64,000 nt of DNA, from contig OZ038464.1 in the NCBI GenBank assembly GCA_964036295.1, forward strand, positions 13,812,001-13,876,000, read 5' to 3'. Under the pieces are notes generated by a model that did no database searches, was not told the origin of the DNA, and worked only from the letters and a program-made list of their open reading frames with translations. Made by a program: the position numbers and the translations under genes. This stretch comes from Plumapathes pennacea. Its lineage: Eukaryota; Cnidaria; Anthozoa; Antipatharia; Myriopathidae. The number at the start of each line of letters is the position of its first letter. The first letter of the stretch is position 1. Shown here one piece after another: positions 23,463 to 36,104 of this stretch.

Positions 23463-24573
23463 TGACGTCACAACATGAAGAACTGCTGCCTTATGTAGTT
23501 AGAGTGCAGGCTTCACCTTGTACTGAGATTGATTTCAGATTTAGTGGAAGATATTAATAAGAAACTTGCCCGCCGTGAGAGAGAGCAAGATACAAGCAGA
23601 CAGACAGACAGTAACTTTTTTTGTCTTTACTCCAATTTGTAGTGTAAGAATACAGGCAAAGGTTACAGTACGGGCCTCATCTTGTATTGAGATTGAGTAT
23701 AGATTTAGTGTTAGTTATAGCGAACTTGACGATGAGTAGAAAAGATAAACAGCCTGTAAGAGAGTCAATTATAAGCAGGGGAGTGACATGCAGACGGTGA
23801 TTATAATTATGTATTCCGCTTAGCAACGTAAGAATAAAGGCAGCAGACTGCAGTGAAACAAAATGGAGTGTGACTTTGAAAAGTATTTTTATGTCACTCG
23901 CAGAGGTTATCGGCCCTTTAACGCGACCCTCAGATGCTCGTTGAGAAGTAATGTAAATTTTTAATCTAGAGTATTATTACTTGTTCGTCGTTGGTCAAAC
24001 AAACTGGTTTTGCTGGTGTGTTCTTATTCTATTTGAATCAATATGACCTCGAATTGATACCATGCTAAATACCCAAAGCAGCGCCCAAAACGTGGTTCAA
24101 CACAAAAATGTTTAGCAATATTTTGTTACCACGGTAATACTGAAAGATAACTTTGAAGCTTCAAAAAAAAAAAAAAAAAAAAAAAAGAAAAAAAAGAAAA
24201 AAAAAGCACCTGACAAAACAAGTCAGTCTCACATTCGATTAAAGTTTGAAAAGAATCACTCCTATTACACTATTTTGTATGAATATACCGACAGAAATGA
24301 AAAGAGAAGCCACTATCAACTAAAAACAGTGTTGTCAACTTATGCCATTCCCCATGCAAGAGTAATTAATTTCAATTTTCTCTTTCAGTCTTTTTTAGCA
24401 GAGCTATATTATACAATATTACAAATCTAGTTTTTGATAGTTTGCTCAAATGAAAGCTGACCGAGGAATAGAAATAACTCCCTAAAACTGACCGAGGAAT
24501 AGGTATGACTCCATAACAGAACGCGCATGCGTATTATTCCGATTATTCTTATTCTGGGATTAAGTTCCAAACA

Positions 24574-24783
24574 AAAGCTGGTGTTACACTTGCCGATTTG
24601 CAGCGACGATCTGCTCCAAATTCACTCAACGGTGTTGCAAATGTTTGAATCGCTTTTCAAAACTTGCAAATTGTTGCAGAACTGCAAACATCGCGAAAAA
24701 TTGTCCGCCATAGGGTTTTACACCTGAACGATTTTTAGCGCAACATCGTATCGTTGCAAATCGACTAGTGCAACATCATCTTA
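24574..24783. mobile_element. Harbinger-like MITE (copy B)
   Basis: The duplicated copy of 7328-7537, with the same AAGCTGGTGTTACAC start and the complementary end CATCATCTTA. Slightly more diverged at the right end. Confidence 0.6.
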
Positions 24784-26144
24784 ACTCATATACGTACGAG
24801 CGGGCCTGAAGAAAATGTGTGGTTCAGTGTTTTGCTTACCTGCACCTGTGGCTAGCTATTCAACAGGATCCAAATATCCGGTTACATAAGGAAAATATTC
24901 ACTCCCTAAGCTCAAAATACCGATTCTCTCAATCATTCAAGAAGAAAATGTAAAGGATGACGTACTGCAAGTTGATACAATCAGCTGTTATCTGAGCAAA
25001 CTATTAAGTGGCAAATTCTCCATGAGTTTCTCCGTGAGCGGCCAATGGAGAAAGTTAAAGTTGAAGTTGATCAACAAAGATATAAACCAAAGTGAGGGCC
25101 AAAAGACGGTCCCGAAAGTTGTCCGTTTTGCAGTTTCATATACGCCACACATTTAACCCACACAAAAGAAACTAGAATGCTTTACTGTAGTTACGAGAAG
25201 TACAATGTGGTTGGATGTAATAAGGGTCTACTTCTCCTAATTAACCTTCTGTCAAGTTAAAAAAAGGAGCAAATATGAACCTTGATCAACAGTGTAGTAT
25301 TAGCAGCAAAATTTTCCTCTCAATGCAAACATTCTACCACATTATTCTGACGCGGGATTATGTTCCAATCGAGCGTAAATTTCCTTGAACAACAAAGCAA
25401 AGGATCAGAGCTTAAATTACACCATCATTTGCCAAGCGGAAAAACGTGAGCCACCTTGAGGAGGCTTAAATATTTGATGGCTGTCAGAAGCTTGCCTATT
25501 CGTCATATTTATTTTTATGGCGTGCGCGACAAAATAACATTGTGCGAAACGAATTGCTCGTCATTGTTTAAGAACGTATCTGTGTTACTTCGTGCTGAAC
25601 TACCTGACAAGCGCATTGCCTCAAGTGATTCCCGCCCTTTGGAGCAACGTCTGTTTACAATAATCTGGAAACTATTTCTTCGAGGCTAATTTTGTTGGCA
25701 TTTTTATGCTACCGTCCGGGGCAAATACGAATGGTAAGTACACAGTTAAAACGTTAATGAATCTAACAAAGACTAATGCTTAAATGAACCGGTTTGTTTT
25801 TGACCAACGACAAAAGAGTAATAATACTTTTAGATGAAAAATCAAAATTTGCATCTCAATCAGCATCTGAGGGTTGCGTTAAATGACCGATAACCTCTCC
25901 GAGTGACACTATTAACTTCCGTATCTCGGTCCCATACCAATCGCTTTTTGATTTCAGAATGGGGGTTGGTATTAGTACATTATTAGTACATGTTTTAATT
26001 CATTATGCTACCGCTCAAAGCAATACGGCCAACACGTGGGTATTTGGGCGTGAGTTATTGGGCCTCATGTGGTGATATCTTCTATTAAGCGACTAATTTC
26101 TATTATGATTACATTTTCATGCACGAAGGGCGGTCACAGAACGG

Positions 26145-27020
26145 AAGGTTTTCTTTTTCTTGCGTCTCCGTCTCCGCTTACTTCGGTTACGTTCCTGTGA
26201 AAATCGATTGAATGGAAGCGGAGACGGAGACGAAACGAATCAACCAATCAGAAGGCGTCTCCCGAGGCTAAAATACTACTAGTTCCCATACCCAACGCGT
26301 CTTGCCACCAAACAAAAACAAATATGTCATTTAACCTGATTTCTTTTATCAGGTTTTCGAACTGCCCATGGGTTTTCCTCTTCAGAAACATCTCCCTGAC
26401 CCAAAATCTCTTTGGTTGTCTCTGACAAGCCAGTTCTCGTCTCCTCTTCCGCCGCTTCAAGAACACTGTAAAAGAAACAGGAGTAGTTTATCATCGTCGT
26501 TCTCCATGTTTACAAAGATGTTGAGGCCTATAAAAACACGTCCCCAGCCCACTGACCGCGCGACCGTACGCCAAAAATAGCATCTCCTTCCTTCTCCGCT
26601 TCCGTCTCCGTTCGCTAATTTTCACACGCGCGCAAGTGTCTTACGTCTCCGTCTCCGCTTACTTCACTTAGTGAAAATTGGCCTTTACCGAATACGATAA
26701 CGGCGGTATTGCGCTAGCAAGAGATGCTATCTTTGTTGGACATCCTTTCCATCAGTTAGGGTCATTTTGGTGCATCCCTTCTACTGCATACCATAATCTC
26801 TGTAAGAACTGGAAGGGATGCATCAAATTGACCCATATTTGAATTAGATTTGTTGGCTCCGACACTCATACAGTTTATAATCCTCTTGGCTTGCACTTTA
26901 ATTGAACTTCCTTGGTCGTGTGAGTGTTAAAAGATAGGGTCATTTTGGTGCATCCCTTCTAGTGCATACCGTGATCTCTGTAAGTCTAGAGGGGATGCAT
27001 CAAATTGATTGTCATTTTAA
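26145..27020. repeat. Copy B of the CGTCTCC repeat and TTTTGGTGCATCCC hairpins
   Basis: Matches 9955-10830 closely; only scattered substitutions. Two hairpin units at 26758-26830 and 26935-27020. Confidence 0.75.
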
Positions 27021-27616
27021 TCACAGCCGTAAATTATAGGGAGATCACCTAAAAAACTGAAATTCACCCAGTATTTATCGTGATTTTGCCTCTCTGTCTC
27101 TCATATATTGGCTTTACTCTGTTTGACTTTCTATATAATTCAACTGCCTATAGAAAAAGTCGACCGCCTCTCATTTCTATTTTGCATTGAGATCGACATC
27201 GGATCGTTTTAACTGCTTCTGTTAACCAAGTACAGGTGCATTTTTAAACGAAAGTTTGTTTCTCAAAAGTGTGTGGGTCCGTGCGTCATAAGACGGATTG
27301 GTTCGTAATTGAGTGCTGCCAGAGGGAATGTCTAAATTATCCAATGCAATTCTTCTAAGTGAGATGAGCTGAACGCTCCTAACAATGGCGATTATTTGAT
27401 GTTTACAAGTTTAACTCTGTGGGAAACAAAGGCGGAGAATAAAAATAATTCTATTCAATAGTCCAGGCTGCAGAAAGCAAGGATCAATTTAGAATGTTGA
27501 GTTTTTAAAGAAGTTCCGAGTGTGGTTTGAGGAGTTGCACGTCCGTTTACGTTTATAACATTTGCAAACTCGATTGAATACTCCAAAAAAGAAAACAATG
27601 ACTTGTGCTCGTTGAC

Positions 27617-29668
27617 ACATGGCCAGAAATAACGGACGTCGCAACTGAGCATGCTCAAAAATGCAAAACAAGATGGCGTCCGACCTGATAGGAAAATGTA
27701 TGGGCCACGAAGTATAATCGAAAATAAAAGGTAATCGAACATACATGCGGTGTTTGCCTAAATGAATCCTGTTTGGAAACGCTAATACACATCTGAAATC
27801 GCAAACTTTATGTCCATATCTGTTCATTTACCGGTTCCATTTCGAGTGTTTTTTTTCAGCGCTTCTCCCTCTATGTAACCTTCTTAATATTTTCCGAAAA
27901 CGCCGGAGACGCAACATATGCACTGGAGACAGTCCTCTTCTCTTGAGCCGGAGCGGAGTTGCCTAAATCCCTTCCAAAAGTAGACCTGTTCCTTCGTAGA
28001 TGTAGTAAATTTCAGCTGGATTCACCGCGATTTACCGGTTCCATTTTAGCCACAAACTTGCTGTAATCTTTAGTTCGACAGAGCAAAGGTTAGATGACAA
28101 GGAGCTCTTCCGGTCACGAAAGAAAACCCGATTTTTTTACCTCCTTGCGCCGACGTCCCCGACCTTTTGGTATCAAAATAAAGGTCAGAATCCAAGCTTT
28201 GTACTCTTCTATGGAACTCTGGGAAGGCAGCTAAACAATCAAAACGGTCAGCGTTTTCACGTGTGATCGTACGACTTCCGGTTCGGAAAATTGCGGGAAA
28301 ATTAATTTTCATAAGCTGTATTACAGTTTAAAGTTATGTCTGACGTTTTAAGGTGGCTCCATAGGGTTTTCAGACGCAATTTCGCGTGGGCACCAAAATC
28401 ACAATGAAATAAAAGCCCGACTTTCGTAATTCTCTGGAGGAAATCTGAATTTAACAGGAAATCCTAAAATTTTGGAATAAAAACAGTTTACGATGCGTGC
28501 ACGGTTCTTCGAGTCACGAAGAAACCAAACTTGCAAGCTTTTCAATCAAACTAAGTACACGCCGGCTTTACTTGATCGCCGATCTTTATCACTTTACTTT
28601 CGAATGTATATAACTCTTCTGAATTAGTTTGAAAGTATTGTTTCTGCACATCCTGTCAGGCGTGCGATCGCCGCTTTCTCCTCGTGTTTACATGCACAAC
28701 TTGTTTTCACGCGCAAGGACATTACGGCTAACGCATGCGCACTTGTCGATCTTGTCGAGTCATTATTTTGCATTTGATGGCGCAATACGCACGTAAAATA
28801 TCAATTTTTTCTTTGCATTTTTCTCGAGTTTCCTTCGGTGAATCTGTCTTAAATTTTGCAGGCAAACGAAGATTATATCCGGTTTTGTAAATTTTTGATT
28901 TTAATGGAAATTTATGGAGCAGAATTTTTTTTATTTGCAAAAAACCTAAATTGCCAATTAGCTCGGAATCCGCTCCTCTAACCCCAACTTTTTTTCACAG
29001 TTATGTTTACCTTATACAAATTTCTAAACATACTGAAAGTTTCAGAAAAATTCACCGAAGAAAACTCGAGAAAATAGAGCAGAAAGTTTTAAAACGGGGT
29101 AGAAGACCTTTATTCAAGGACGTATTGTTTCCATAGAAACCACACTAGAGTGACAAAAGTAAGACGTATACGCAACAGACCTCTCGAAACATCTACCCTG
29201 CAAATTTGATCAAGAAAGAATATAATGAAATGAAAATATGACGGTTTTGGTGTCATAAACTAAATACAATTAAGTGCAGGGAAATACCCTATGGAGCCAC
29301 CTTAAGAGCTTTCGATTTTCGTAAATTCAAACAAGATGTTAGCATATCGACCAATCATGATTTAAAGTATATTAAAAGATGTCCATCCCCAGATGAAATC
29401 GTTCTTACAGTTGATATTCCATACGAGCATCTTCGCAGCTGGTATGATCTCAAAGAGGGTCTGTTAGCAGCGTTCTCATACACCTCAAACGTTTTCGGGT
29501 ATACTTTAATTCTTTTCGGATTAGTTTCATAAAATGCCGCCGATGAGAGGTTGTGCAGCTGAAGATAATCGACCCTCTCACTCCTCTCACGTCTGGCCGC
29601 CATATTGGTTTGGGCGGGGTCCGCTGACAATGTTGCAGGCTCAGAATGTCCGCGATTTCTGGCCATGG
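27617..29668. mobile_element. 2.05-kb TIR DNA element with nested insert
   Basis: The left end CATGGCCAGAAATAACGGAC faces a right end that reads, complemented, CATGGCCAGAAATCGCGGAC. It breaks unit C between GTTGACA and GCTTTTG, which are contiguous in unit B (11413-11426). No target duplication of 4 bases or more is visible. Its right 125 bases recur at the left edge of the window. No transposase ORF was recognised; ORFs at 28070-28312 and 29355-29666 on the minus strand show no domain. It is probably non-autonomous. Confidence 0.65.
28347..29308. mobile_element. Nested MITE with TTAA target, about 0.96 kb
   Basis: The left side reads TTAAGGTGGCTCCATAGGGT and the right side, complemented, TTAAGGTGGCTCCATAGGGT. 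TTAA at both edges points to a piggyBac- or Kolobok-type target; the G-rich start is closer to Kolobok. It lies inside the element at 27617-29668, so it is the younger of the two. No transposase is seen. Confidence 0.65.
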
Positions 29669-30142
29669 CTTTTGTTTAAGTGATCACACCTGCAAGTTGC
29701 ATTTAACGGAGTTCAGTCAGGAGTTGCAAATTTTCTTGGGTGAAGAGATCGTGAGTCAATGGCAGTGAAAGGCTTTAAAATATTCCATATGTTTATTCTC
29801 TGAAAATAACCAACGTTAAAAGTTTAAATTTTTCAGATATCGAATAAACGGCTATAACACATGCAGCGCCTTTAAATAATAAATACTTAATGATAGTCAA
29901 ATTTGCCTATCGGCCGAACTATTGCATTTTGAATTACGGTTGCATGATATAGCCTGTGCGTCTCATTTATTCATATGCAGTTTTTCCTGTTTATTCTGCC
30001 ATTGCCAAGCAAGCTGGCCCCACGTTTACGGTAAAAATACGCAGTAGAATTTTGCAGTTTAGTTTCAATAAAGCCTTTGCTGAGTTCCTCGGTTATATTT
30101 TTCGTCCCAGTTGGAATACAGCTTGATCACGACGATCTCGAA

Positions 30143-33100
30143 ATGTCTCCAAAGCTACTTTTGTTGACAGTATTTATGTTTGCTTCTGAGGCAAATGCGA
30201 ATGGTAAGTGTCTCGGGTAAATCGTTAGACCCCAAGGCTCAGTTGTTCAAAGCACGATTAGGCTAATCCTGGATTAGGAACAAACGCTTTGTTATCTTTA
30301 AGTCTGGGAACGGGAAGGTTTTGCTCAAAACTCAGTGTTCTTGATAAGTTTTGAGCTAAAGGAAGCTTTTTAGATGGCCTTTGAACAAGATCTTTCCTTT
30401 TGTTAGCCAACAGGACGAAGGAAAGAATTTGGTTAATCCTGGATTGGCTTAATCGGGCTTTGGTGGTGACTTCACGTCAACTAAGCGATGCGGAAGCTAA
30501 TAAGTTAGATTTGTGTGCAGTAAACTCAACCAGTAATCGGTCACGAAAACAAGGCTTTAGTTACTAACAGTCAAGGCTCTTTTGGGCGGACATTTTTGTA
30601 AGCGGACAGTTTTACTTATGGACGGCTTTACGAACCCTGTTTAAACTCTGGCTCAGTCAAACTCTGTATTTACAAATTGATTGATCATCTCGTAAAACGA
30701 AAACGTCCAGTTACGGACACTTTTTTCTGTTTGGCCGTAAGGTGTCCGCTTACAAAGCTGCAACTACAAGTATATGCTCACAATAAAACTGTATATTTCT
30801 TGGTATCAGATCTGTAATTTTTTTCATGCTGAACATGACCTTGTGAGTTAACCGCAGACTCTTCACAATTCTCTTTATTCTATATTCACAGAAAATTGCA
30901 GAGAGGTGACCTTTCTGCCCCAAATCTTTGGAAAAGCTCTGGAAAACCACCTCATCAGACGCTTCGAAACCAACAGCTGCGAGCTTTGTCAGATACAGTG
31001 CTTTCTGGAGAGGAGATGCGTATCTTACAACTGTGGAAACAACACATGCGAATTGAATTCATCGGATCATGTTCTATACCAGAAAGATCTGATAGAACGT
31101 AAAGGATTCATTTACCAAACAACAGAGGTAAGTGAAGATGCCGAAATTTTATTTTATTTTTCTCTTATAATTGCTCCACGTTTCCACGAAGACACAAGCA
31201 TAGAGCGGCAGTAGTTCTCAATATCTCACAGTAAAACTCAGATCGGTGCAAGGAGCGCAACGTCTTTCTTTTTGCGCTTTATTATGCCGTTGCATTTGCG
31301 TCGCTCCTAAATTGTCTGGAATCTTGTACCAATAAATTATAGTAAGGAACATTTAGTAATTGCGGCTCTGTCCTTTACTTGTTGAGAATTCGTGACGTTA
31401 GATGTAGCTACTCAAATTTTTCATTTTGAATTCACTGCATCGTCAAGGAACAAATGCTCCTGTTAGGCTTTATTGGGGCCACATCGATCAATCATTTCCG
31501 CATAACCCTTGACAACTATAAAGTTTATGCCATAATTTATATAAGTTCAAAATTTTTCTTTGTGAATAATTTTTTGCTATAATGCATGTAGCTATAAATT
31601 AGCCATTTTTTCCCCCATTCTACCTCCCGGGTCGCTCTAGATTGGAAGCGAGCCTAACGTACAGCAAGACGGCAGCTACTTTGAAGTTTGGCAATCACTT
31701 ACAAACATACGTCAGCGACAAAATGCCGTTCACATTTGAAACGTTTTAAATGTCGACATCACTGTATTTTCCTGAAATTGCCCTCTCAACCACAATCCTT
31801 AGCCCGCCAAAATTGATCATTTTTAAGGGGCCTCGAAAGTTGAAAGATAAATTTGCACTTCACTTCTACCCGACTCATTTTAGAATAAATGTGCAATTTC
31901 AATAGTATAAACAGCAGCAAGACTTTATAATATATTTAAGGAGTTTCGACTTTTTTGCGTGCTTGTGTCACAATATTTGTGGGGACACTGTATGACTTGC
32001 AAAACAGTGTGACAGCGTTATAAAGTAAATGTCACAAAATTGTAGGTTTGAAAATTATAGAGGTTCCTGCCAGCCTTCCATAGTTGTAAAACATTACTAT
32101 AACCCTTACATCAATTGAAAATATCTATGTCTGCTTTTATAGAACGCTTGCAAGTACCATCGGTGTCAGTCAAATGCAACTTGTTTGAATGGTTTTACAG
32201 AGAAAGGCTACACATGTGGGTGTTACACCGGTTTCACAGGAGACTTCTGCCAGAAAGGTCAGTAGAACACAATTTAATCGTCTCTTCGCTTTCAGAATAG
32301 CACTGATCACAGTGCGCCAACAGTAGATTCGAATTAAGGTCGACCAAGCTTCTGATTGGAGGAATTTTCACTTTATTGCTTCTTCATTTGTGATGTGATG
32401 GACACCTGTCTCATTATAGTGATTTTTGATATGCAAAAGTTTATGCAGTTCGAACTTCCAATCGCTGTTTTGCAGTTTAAAAAGTCGAATGATTGAGTTT
32501 ATCAGTATACATCAGCGGATGTATTTTAGTGTCCCTAATATGCGAATTGAAAGTGTTCTCTTCAAACACTGCTTGTCAAAACATTCAGGGCCGATTCTCT
32601 AAAAATAGTCTACAACTTAGACTTGGTTTATCTTTAAACTGAAGTTTGGACGGATTTGATCCGTATTAACCAGGGATGGCCAGAGGTTTAAAAATTGCAT
32701 TTCTAAACTATAAACCGACGTCGGTTTATGAAGCCTGGCTATTGTTTAGAAGTCTGCCCTCAATGTTTTTTCAACTGTAAATATAAGATAGATATTCTGG
32801 GTGCGAGTGGAACATTTGTAGATTTCACATGCTGGGACCAATTCAATAAACATTTACACGCATATTTTACAAGTTGGACTATTAGTCAAACACCACTAAA
32901 CGGACTTTAATGGACAAAAGTTTGCAAAGCATTACAGATACAGTTATGGTAATGATTAAAGTTCGTCATAAGTGAGAGAATAGGTCCGAGATTTGTAAAA
33001 TACACTTCTAAATGTTTTAATGAACTGGCCCCAGGTCTCGTTTTATGTTGTTGTTGTTGTTGTTGTTGTTTTGTGTTGTTTTGCATCACGTCTATCTATG

Positions 33101-34823
33101 TATATTACCTCTACTGTTTGTTGGCAATTTTTGCCAATGGTTTTCCGTTATACCCGTCTCAGTGCTCGCCAATTTACAGCCGTTTCCTAAATTTTAAATC
33201 AGAAAATGTTGTGATCTATTTTAAAGATGTAGACGAGTGCAAAGAAAACAAACACAACTGCTCTTCAAACGCCACTTGTCAAAACACTGATGGTTCGTTC
33301 AACTGCAAGTGTAAGAGCGGTTACCAAGGAGACGGAATAAACTGCACAGGTAACTAAAGTCGTTTGTGAACTTCTCTTTTTCCTTATTAAACTTGTATAT
33401 ACAGTGTACATATCCCGATTTAGAACGAATGCAAGTTTTTTTGAGTACCTCATTCTATGCTATGTTGGTTTAATTCTAGTAACTTTAAAGAGGGATAACG
33501 AATGTTGTCGGAAAAAGCATGCTGAACGTTCGTGGGCTTTTGTTCAATAGTACATTGTGTATGCGGTCGTCGTATGGGTGCAATTTATACTAACTGGATT
33601 CTGAAAACGGATTAAAAAGCTTGTTCCACTACAAGTGTTTGACAGTTGAGTGCATTGGTTTAAGTATTGCATGTGCTTTTACACAACAGCTACACCTTTT
33701 AAAAACTGCATGGAACACCACAAGTCTGGTTACATAACCAACGGTGTGTACACGATTTATCCCGACGAACTGAAACCTTTTGATGTTTTCTGCAACCAAA
33801 CCACAGCGGGAGGGGGCTGGACTGTCTTCCAGAAGAGACTCGACGGTTCCGTTGATTTCTACCGAGACTGGGCCGACTACAAACAAGGCTTCGGCAACTT
33901 GAGTGGCGAGTTCTGGCTCGGGTTGGACAAGATACACCAACTGACAAGTCAAACGAACAACAAACTGCGGGTTGAACTGGAGGATTTTGACGGGAACACA
34001 GCTTACGCAGAGTACGATATATTTACTGTGTCAAATGAAGCAGCAAATTACAAGCTGAGTGTGGGAGGATACTCGGGTAAGTAAATATTTGAAATTATGA
34101 GTATGCGATACAATAAGGGAAAAGCATCCTACCCACGATCTTCATAACCTCCCCCCTCTCATAATTCACTGTTATAGACAAAGTGTTGACTGACCAACTG
34201 CTATTATTTTATGACATACAATATTCAGTAAATGATGTACTTTTCTCACTGGCGCAATAAATAATGGATTAGAACTTGCGTATTTTTCATAATCTCACTT
34301 TATTGTAAGTGCCGTATCTTATACTTGATGAACCGGGTCAAAACCGGTTGGGAAATGTTTCTCAGTCACATCTATTCTGCTAAACCTAACTAGTTGTTGC
34401 ATCCAAGAACGATCCTATTGAAGAGTCAATTTGAAATCCTTTTACCTCCATGCCCATAAACTATATAGTTGCATTTTTGCTGTCCAATCTATTGATGCAA
34501 AATGTTTGCTAAACCCCGGCCAAAATGAAACTTAATATAACCTCGCTCCTGCAGGAACAGCAGGTGACTCGTTGATTTGGACGCATAATGGAACGGCCTT
34601 CAGTACTAAAGACAGAGACAACGATAAAGTGTCTCACACTAAGTGTGCCGTGAAATTCAAAGGCGCCTGGTGGTACAACGCGTGTCACAAGTCCAACTTG
34701 AACGGTCCGTACCATCACGGTAATTACTCGTTTCATGCTGACGGCGTTAACTGGCTCACCTGGAAGGGGTATCACTACTCCGCCAAACGCGCCGAGATGA
34801 AGATCAGACCTGTTGACTTCTGA
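30143..34823 (+). CDS. Secreted PAN-EGF-EGF-fibrinogen-like (FReD) protein, unit C
   Basis: Six exons give 1191 nt (396 residues): 30143-30203, 30892-31127, 32143-32257, 33227-33349, 33690-34076 and 34555-34823. Splice sites and phases equal those of the unit A gene. Domains in order: signal peptide (MSPKLLLL), PAN/apple ([14 protein letters not shown]), EGF ending [15 protein letters not shown] opening [12 protein letters not shown], and a full ficolin-like fibrinogen domain with [19 protein letters not shown], the STKDRDND loop, [13 protein letters not shown] and end RPVDF. The whole frame is open. Changes against unit A gather in the last exon near the presumed ligand site ([18 protein letters not shown] against [18 protein letters not shown]), together with a length change beside the calcium loop. 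Extracellular glycan or pathogen binding is inferred from the family. The second EGF domain is unchanged in protein from unit A. Confidence 0.9.
32832..33033. repeat. MITE in intron 3 of unit C (GGCCAATTCAATAAACATTTACA family)
   Basis: Counterpart of 3535-3743 with the same inverted ends, followed by a TTG triplet run at 33047-33070. Confidence 0.6.
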
Positions 34824-34993
34824 TGACGTCATAACATGAAGAACTGCTACCTTATGTAGTTAGAGTGCAGGCTTCACCTTGTACTGAGATTGATTTCAGA
34901 TTTAGTGGAAGATATTGATAAGAGACTTGTCCGCCATGAGAGAGAGCCAGATAGAAGAAGACACTCAGATAGACAGCAACTTTTACTGTCTTA

Positions 34994-35020
34994 CAAAGTG
35001 GAACATTATGTTCCACTTTG
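34994..35020. repeat. Perfect 27-nt palindrome at a duplication breakpoint
   Basis: Arms CAAAGTGGAACAT and its complement flank a single T. It sits where unit C jumps from the post-gene sequence (A about 5740) to the counterpart of A about 7160, so it may mark the deletion join. Confidence 0.7.
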
Positions 35021-35165
35021 ATTTCTCTTTCAGTCTTTTTAGCAGAGCTATATCATACAATATTAGCCGGAAACTTAGTTTTTGATAGTTTGCTCAAATG
35101 ATAGCTGACCGAGAAATAGGAATAACTCCCTAAAAGAACGCGCATGCGTATTATTTTGACTATTC

Positions 35166-35376
35166 TTATTCTGGGCCCGGTTGTTCAAAGCCCGATGAGC
35201 ATTAAAATAATAACATTTCCGTCACCAACACGACTACCTCGACATGCTTTTGAACAGAAGAAAGTTTTTAGTTCGTCGTGTTTCAAACATTTCAGTTTGT
35301 TGTCCAAGAAATAAAGTAAACAAAATTTGATTAATCCCGGGTTAGCTTAATCGAACTTTAAAGAACTGGGCCCTGG
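35166..35376. repeat. MITE with GGGCCCGGTTGTTCAAAGC ends
   Basis: Left GGGCCCGGTTGTTCAAAGCC; right, complemented, AGGGCCCAGTTCTTTAAAGT followed by TCGATTAAGCTAACC. It is the better-kept relative of the intron 1 repeat at 893-1121. Confidence 0.6.
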
Positions 35377-35399
35377 AAAGAAGTTCCAAACAAGCGCGC

Positions 35400-36050
35400 C
35401 CTGAAGCTGGTGCTATAAGGTGGTGTTACACCAGATGGTTTTTAACGACGATTTTTAGCGACGATTTTTAATGCATGTTGCACAAGACAACTTTTAGCGC
35501 AACATTGTTGCGGCAACGGCATGCTACACGAGACGATTTTTCGCGCAACATCCAGCTAGCGCACAGGCTTCTACTTCAAAAACATGACAGCCTTCACCAA
35601 AAGCAGAACTCTGTGCGAATGTTGTAAATAATCGATAGTTTTGAAGATTACCAGACGCGAACACGAGAAAGAATTGTTTAGACGAGGGAATGGATGAAGA
35701 GGAGAGAATAAAGGGGGTTTATCACCAGTTAGTCAGAGAATTAAACGTAAAAGATGAACCGGCCTTTGCTCGATATTTCCTGATGGCGAAAAACAAGTTC
35801 GATGAGCTGGTCGGCCGAGTCGCCACACAAATACAGAGGTTTAACACAATAATGAGGGCATCATTAAGTCCTGTGACGTATATGTTATGCGAAAAATCGA
35901 CTGCGAGGGTGTTACACGAAGGAACTCCAACAAAATTCGGGCAACATTGTTGCATGCGTTTGAAGGGCATTCAAAAACGTTTAACATGTTGCCGCAACGA
36001 AGACTACGCTACAAATCGTCCGGCGCGCCATGTTACACATACCCCACTAG
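35400..36050 (+). mobile_element. PIF/Harbinger relic with transposase N-terminal fragment
   Basis: The open frame 35690-36112 starts MDEEERIKGVYHQLVREL and has ARYFLMAKNKFDELVGRV, like the N-terminal F-R-M-x-x-x-x-F-x-x-L motif of HARBI1-type nucleases. The catalytic DDE part is absent; the frame passes from the fragment straight into the right-hand inverted region (GTTGCCGCAACG, GGCGCGCCATGTTACAC). The left side has GGTGTTACACC and GTTGCGGCAACG. It is an internally deleted Harbinger element, a possible parent type of the MITEs at 7328 and 24574. The C-terminal quarter of the ORF is repeat sequence. Confidence 0.6.
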
Positions 36051-36104
36051 TTTATAATTTTTTTGACTTCCATTTAAATTCGAGTCCCTATCGTGTGAGT
36101 CTTA

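Larger units (their letters stand above)
22192..27387. repeat. Tandem segmental duplication, unit B (right part)
   Basis: Resumes at CGGTCGTCC, the counterpart of 4311 in unit A and 33564 in unit C. It holds the stranded fibrinogen exons and then the same intergenic sequence as unit A 5585-11188, lacking the solo LTR and the foldback of A. It ends where unit C starts. Confidence 0.85.
27388..35030. repeat. Tandem segmental duplication, unit C
   Basis: Matches unit A from 126 and unit B from 11189, then is broken by the element at 27617-29668 and goes on through a complete FReD gene. After the gene it agrees with A for only about 170 bases, then jumps at 34990-35025 to the counterpart of about 7160 in A. 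About 1.4 kb of downstream sequence (positions 5740-7160 in A) is missing here. Confidence 0.8.
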
